33,606 nucleotides of DNA from an uncultured Bacteroidales bacterium. Its GTDB lineage: Bacteria > Bacteroidota > Bacteroidia > Bacteroidales > Paludibacteraceae. The position numbers were made by a program, and so were the translations under genes. Below the pieces are notes generated by a model. The model did no database searches. It had not been told where the DNA came from and saw nothing but the letters and a program-made list of their open reading frames with translations. The stretch is from NCBI GenBank assembly GCA_902799185.1, contig CADBZO010000032.1:1-33606 (forward strand), read 5' to 3'. Positions 31,142 to 33,606 of this stretch are shown one piece after another. Every line of letters starts with the position of its first letter. The stretch's first letter is position 1.

Positions 31142-33172
31142 ATGAAAAAAATATTAATTAATCATTATTCATTATTCTTTCTTCTGGCGGTAGTGCTTTG
31201 CGCTTGCCGGTCCAAAGAAACAACTTCCTTCCAATACAACGTGGATAAGTTTTATGACCTTGAGATACTCCGCTACGACGTGCCGGAGTTCGATTCGCTG
31301 AGCCTGCAGCAGAAGCAGCTCGTCTATTGTCTTTCCGAAGCAGCCCTCTGGGGACGCGACATCCTCTTTGACCAGAACGGCCGTTACAACCTCCGTATCC
31401 GTCGAGCGCTGGAAGCGCTCTATGTACAAAGGGACAAAGTACAATGTACCGACCAAGATTGGGCGGTATTTGAGAAGTACCTCAAGCGCGTCTGGTTCTC
31501 CAACGGTATTCACCACCATTACAGCGAAGACAAGTTCCTGCCGGAGTTCAGTCAGGAGTGGTTCGTTAACGCCTGCGAGAAAGCCGGCGTGACCTACGAC
31601 CCGGCTATCCTGCCGGTCATGTTCGACCCGGCGGTCATGCCCAAGCGTACAACCGCTCAGGACGGCGTGGACCTCGTTCTCAACTCCGCCGGCAACTACT
31701 ACGGCGAGGGTGTCACCCAAGCCGAAGCGGAAGCATGGTATGCTGCGCATAAGGACAACAGCCCCGAACCCCTCTGGATCGGTCTCAACTCACAATTGGT
31801 TAAAGCAGATAATTCTCAATTCTCAACTCTCAATTCTCAATTAGTAGAGCGTGTCTATAAGGTAGGCGGACTCTACGGCGAGGCGCTGGAGCATGTCGTT
31901 TACTGGCTCCGCGAGGCGCTCAAATACGCCGAGAACGACAAACAGCGTCTGGCGATAGAGAAGATGATCGAGTTCAACGAGACGGGCGACCTGAAGACCT
32001 TCAATGAATATTGTATCGCGTGGGTGCGCGACCTTGACAGCCGTGTGGACTATGTGAACGGCTTTACGGAGACCTACACCGACCCGCTCGGCATCACCGG
32101 CACATGGGAGTCTATGGTTAACTTCAAAGACCTTGCAGCTACCAAGCGCACCCAACTTATCTCCTCCAACGCCCAGTGGTTTGAGGACCACTCCACCACT
32201 GACCCCAAATACAAGAAAGAAGAAGTGAAGGGCGTGACCGCCAAGGTCATCACGGCGGCTATTCTCGCCGGCGACTGCTACCCCGCAACCCCTATCGGTA
32301 TCAACCTGCCGAACGCCAACTGGATTCGCAAGGAGTACGGCTCCAAATCCGTCACCATTGACAACCTTATGCACGCCTACAACGAGGCGGCGAAAGGCAA
32401 CGGCTTCAACGAGGAGTTCATGATTGACGACGAGATACGCGCCCTCTACGAGCAATACGGCGCCCTCTGCGGCGACCTCCATACCGACCTCCACGAGTGC
32501 GTCGGTCATGGTTCCGGCAAACTCCTGCCGGGTGTGACGAAGGATGCCCTCAAAGAGCATGCTTCTACCATAGAAGAAGCCCGCGCAGACCTCTTCGGGC
32601 TCTATTTCCTCGGCGACCCCAAACTGGTGGAACTCGGCCTGCTGCCTAACGAAGAAGCCTTCAAAGCCGGTTACTACCAGCAGCAGATGAACGGCCTCAT
32701 GACCCAACTCGTGCGTATTGAGCCGGGCAAAGACATCGAGGAAGCGCACATGCGTAACCGCCAACTCATCGCCAACTGGGTCTATGAGCATGCCACCAAC
32801 AAAGAGGTGGAGATCATCGCCCGCGACGGCAAGCACTACCTCCGCATCAATGATTATCAGGGTCTCCGCCGCCTCTATGGCGAACTGCTGGCAGAGATAC
32901 AGCGCATCACCTCCGAAGGCGACTACGCTGCCGCCAAAGAGCTTGTCGAGAAATACGCCGTGAAGGTCAATCCCGAGCTCCACAAGGAGATTCTGGCGCG
33001 TTACAAGAAACTGAACCTTGCGCCCTACAAAGGCTTCGTGAACCCCGTTTATACCGCTGTCCGTGATGCCGAAGGCAACATCACCGACGTGAAGATTGAC
33101 TTCTCCGAAGGTTACGTAGCCCAGCACCTCCGCTACTCCCGCGACTACAGTCCGCTGCCCGACATCAATTAA
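31142..33172 (+). CDS. Dipeptidyl peptidase III family metallopeptidase (M49), lipoprotein
   Basis: 676 residues; removes dipeptides from peptide N-termini using zinc. The signature HECVGH (451-456) is the M49 HExxxH-type motif, and EEARAD (478-483) supplies the third zinc ligand. A lipoprotein signal (hydrophobic stretch then LCAC, Cys at about 23) places it on a membrane. Two repeat insertions are in frame: a TGTACAA copy encoding ALYVQRDKVQCTDQ (about 93-103) and a heptamer tract encoding NSQFSTLNSQL (about 223-234). Heptamer-like CATTATT units also lie in the signal peptide. The TAA stop is part of a 37-bp tandem repeat. It has its own promoter. Confidence 0.93.
   Translation: MKKILINHYSLFFLLAVVLCACRSKETTSFQYNVDKFYDLEILRYDVPEFDSLSLQQKQLVYCLSEAALWGRDILFDQNGRYNLRIRRALEALYVQRDKVQCTDQDWAVFEKYLKRVWFSNGIHHHYSEDKFLPEFSQEWFVNACEKAGVTYDPAILPVMFDPAVMPKRTTAQDGVDLVLNSAGNYYGEGVTQAEAEAWYAAHKDNSPEPLWIGLNSQLVKADNSQFSTLNSQLVERVYKVGGLYGEALEHVVYWLREALKYAENDKQRLAIEKMIEFNETGDLKTFNEYCIAWVRDLDSRVDYVNGFTETYTDPLGITGTWESMVNFKDLAATKRTQLISSNAQWFEDHSTTDPKYKKEEVKGVTAKVITAAILAGDCYPATPIGINLPNANWIRKEYGSKSVTIDNLMHAYNEAAKGNGFNEEFMIDDEIRALYEQYGALCGDLHTDLHECVGHGSGKLLPGVTKDALKEHASTIEEARADLFGLYFLGDPKLVELGLLPNEEAFKAGYYQQQMNGLMTQLVRIEPGKDIEEAHMRNRQLIANWVYEHATNKEVEIIARDGKHYLRINDYQGLRRLYGELLAEIQRITSEGDYAAAKELVEKYAVKVNPELHKEILARYKKLNLAPYKGFVNPVYTAVRDAEGNITDVKIDFSEGYVAQHLRYSRDYSPLPDIN
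31422..31450. repeat. TGTACAA-family repeat inside the DPP III gene
   Basis: ATGTACAAAGGGACAAAGTA continues as CAATGTACC. It encodes YVQRDKVQCT in the N-terminal part of the enzyme. Confidence 0.75.
31811..31844. repeat. Phased heptamer repeat inside the DPP III gene
   Basis: Units AATTCTC, AATTCTC, AACTCTC, AATTCTC, AATTAG follow each other. They encode a Ser/Gln/Asn-rich insert with an open frame. Confidence 0.8.
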
Positions 33173-33240
33173 TTAGTTCAACTCTCGGCATATATGCCGA
33201 GCAAATTAATTAGTTCAACTCTCGGCATATATGCCGAGCA
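33167..33240. repeat. Two perfect 37-bp tandem copies with CTCGGCAT palindromes
   Basis: Copies at 33167-33203 and 33204-33240 are identical. Each begins AATTAATTAGTTCAACT and contains the 18-bp palindrome CTCGGCATATATGCCGAG (33184-33201 and 33221-33238), then CA. The first copy overlaps the last codon and stop codon of the DPP III gene. Confidence 0.9.
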
Positions 33241-33266
33241 GACAATCCGTTTAATCTGGTTAATTT

Positions 33267-33606
33267 GTGGACCACGTTAAACTTCCGATCTCAAAATCTA
33301 TTGCCAATAGAATTCTTCTATTGCAGGCTATCCATGGAGATCCGCTCATGCGGGTCTCTTCGGATATGCCGGACGACGTCCTCGTCCTCCACGATGCCCT
33401 CCAACGAATCCGTGAAACCTTCGGTACACCGGACAATCGCATCACCCCTCCCTTTGGGGGAGGGGAAGGGGGAGAGGTTTCCTCCCTCTCCTTGGGAGAG
33501 GGTCGGGGTGAGGTGTCTCTTTATTTGAAGAACTGCGGTACAGCCCTCCGTTTTCTCCAAGTCCATCTGGAGAAATGTTACCCGGGCGCTCCTGTCACCC
33601 TCACCG
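33267..33606 (+). CDS. aroA: 3-phosphoshikimate 1-carboxyvinyltransferase (EPSP synthase), 3' partial
   Basis: The first 113 residues are visible; the gene runs off the window. It starts at GTG 33267, because an in-frame TAA lies two codons upstream. VKLPISKSIANRILLLQAI matches the phosphate/PEP-binding start of EPSP synthases (P-x-S-K-S-x-x-N-R), and YLKNCGTALRFLQVHL matches the N-x-G-T-A-x-R-F-L block. The enzyme makes EPSP from shikimate-3-phosphate and PEP in chorismate synthesis. Between these blocks, about 25 residues (ITPPFGGGEGGEV...LGEGRGEV) are encoded by a GGGGAGGG-type repeat inserted in frame. The gene was missed by ATG-only ORF searching. Confidence 0.85.
   Translation, partial: MDHVKLPISKSIANRILLLQAIHGDPLMRVSSDMPDDVLVLHDALQRIRETFGTPDNRITPPFGGGEGGEVSSLSLGEGRGEVSLYLKNCGTALRFLQVHLEKCYPGAPVTLT
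33443..33516. repeat. GGGGAGGG-type double repeat inside aroA
   Basis: Two related units (CACCCCTCCCTTTGGGGGAG... and CCTCCCTCTCCTTGGGAGAG...) each fold back on themselves and follow one another. The same family occurs at 14273. The frame of aroA stays open through it. Confidence 0.85.

Noticed and set aside
33443..33516. Possible terminator or frameshift in aroA
   Set aside because: The strand can fold, but the coding frame is open through the repeat and conserved EPSP synthase blocks lie on both sides, so it is read as an in-frame insert.

Overview
The window looks like a chromosomal segment of an uncultured Bacteroidales bacterium (a Paludibacteraceae/Prevotella-like gut lineage is my guess). 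The reasons are promoters of the Bacteroidetes TTTG...TAnnTTTG type, near absence of Shine-Dalgarno sites, secreted proteins ending in a short Bacteroidales sorting-type tail (K-x-L-x-N/D-G-Q-L...Y-N-x-x-G), and families such as DUF5063, PCMD, DUF3467 and DUF4465. Base composition is moderately GC-rich, with a more AT-rich accessory patch around 16.3-18.1 kb and around the toxin-antitoxin pair at 19.2-20.2 kb.

Layout. 1-3617: two paralogous secreted carbohydrate-binding-like proteins (the first cut by the window edge). 3733-6535, minus strand: operon DUF5063 protein, RNase D-like exonuclease, alkaline phosphatase. 6651-8772: upp, a VanZ-like membrane protein, dprA. 8870-14488: small membrane protein, topoisomerase IV subunit A, a broken maf, a PCMD-domain secreted protein and a membrane GT2 glycosyltransferase. 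14545-16252: DUF3467 protein, a four-helix-bundle (S23/IVP) protein flanked by repeats, and a nucleoside phosphorylase. 16376-18106: SUMF1-type protein plus two tiny ORFs. 18194-20109, minus strand: a secreted Ig-like protein, a long nested inverted repeat, and a YoeB/Txe-like toxin with its antitoxin. 20284-22167: rhamnogalacturonan-acetylesterase-like SGNH protein. 22305-22785, minus strand: retropepsin-like protease with an overlapping small ORF. 22883-31002: a cobalamin-riboswitch operon encoding a surface protein, a 2201-residue modular protein with a DUF4465 region, and a 50-residue peptide. 31142-33172: dipeptidyl peptidase III lipoprotein. 33267-end: 5' part of aroA.

Three things stand out. 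First, the riboswitch operon suggests a B12-repressed surface protein set delivered by a sorting tail rather than as the usual lipoproteins. Second, at least four families of short interspersed repeats (TGTACAA-type, CTCGGCAT palindromes, GGGGAGGG-type, phased hepta/octamers) lie both between genes and in frame inside genes (glycosyltransferase, DPP III, aroA, phosphatase signal peptide, secretion tails). Third, a 134-nt nested hairpin at 19327-19460 is not explained by any gene. Functions are from reading the sequence only; no database search was possible.
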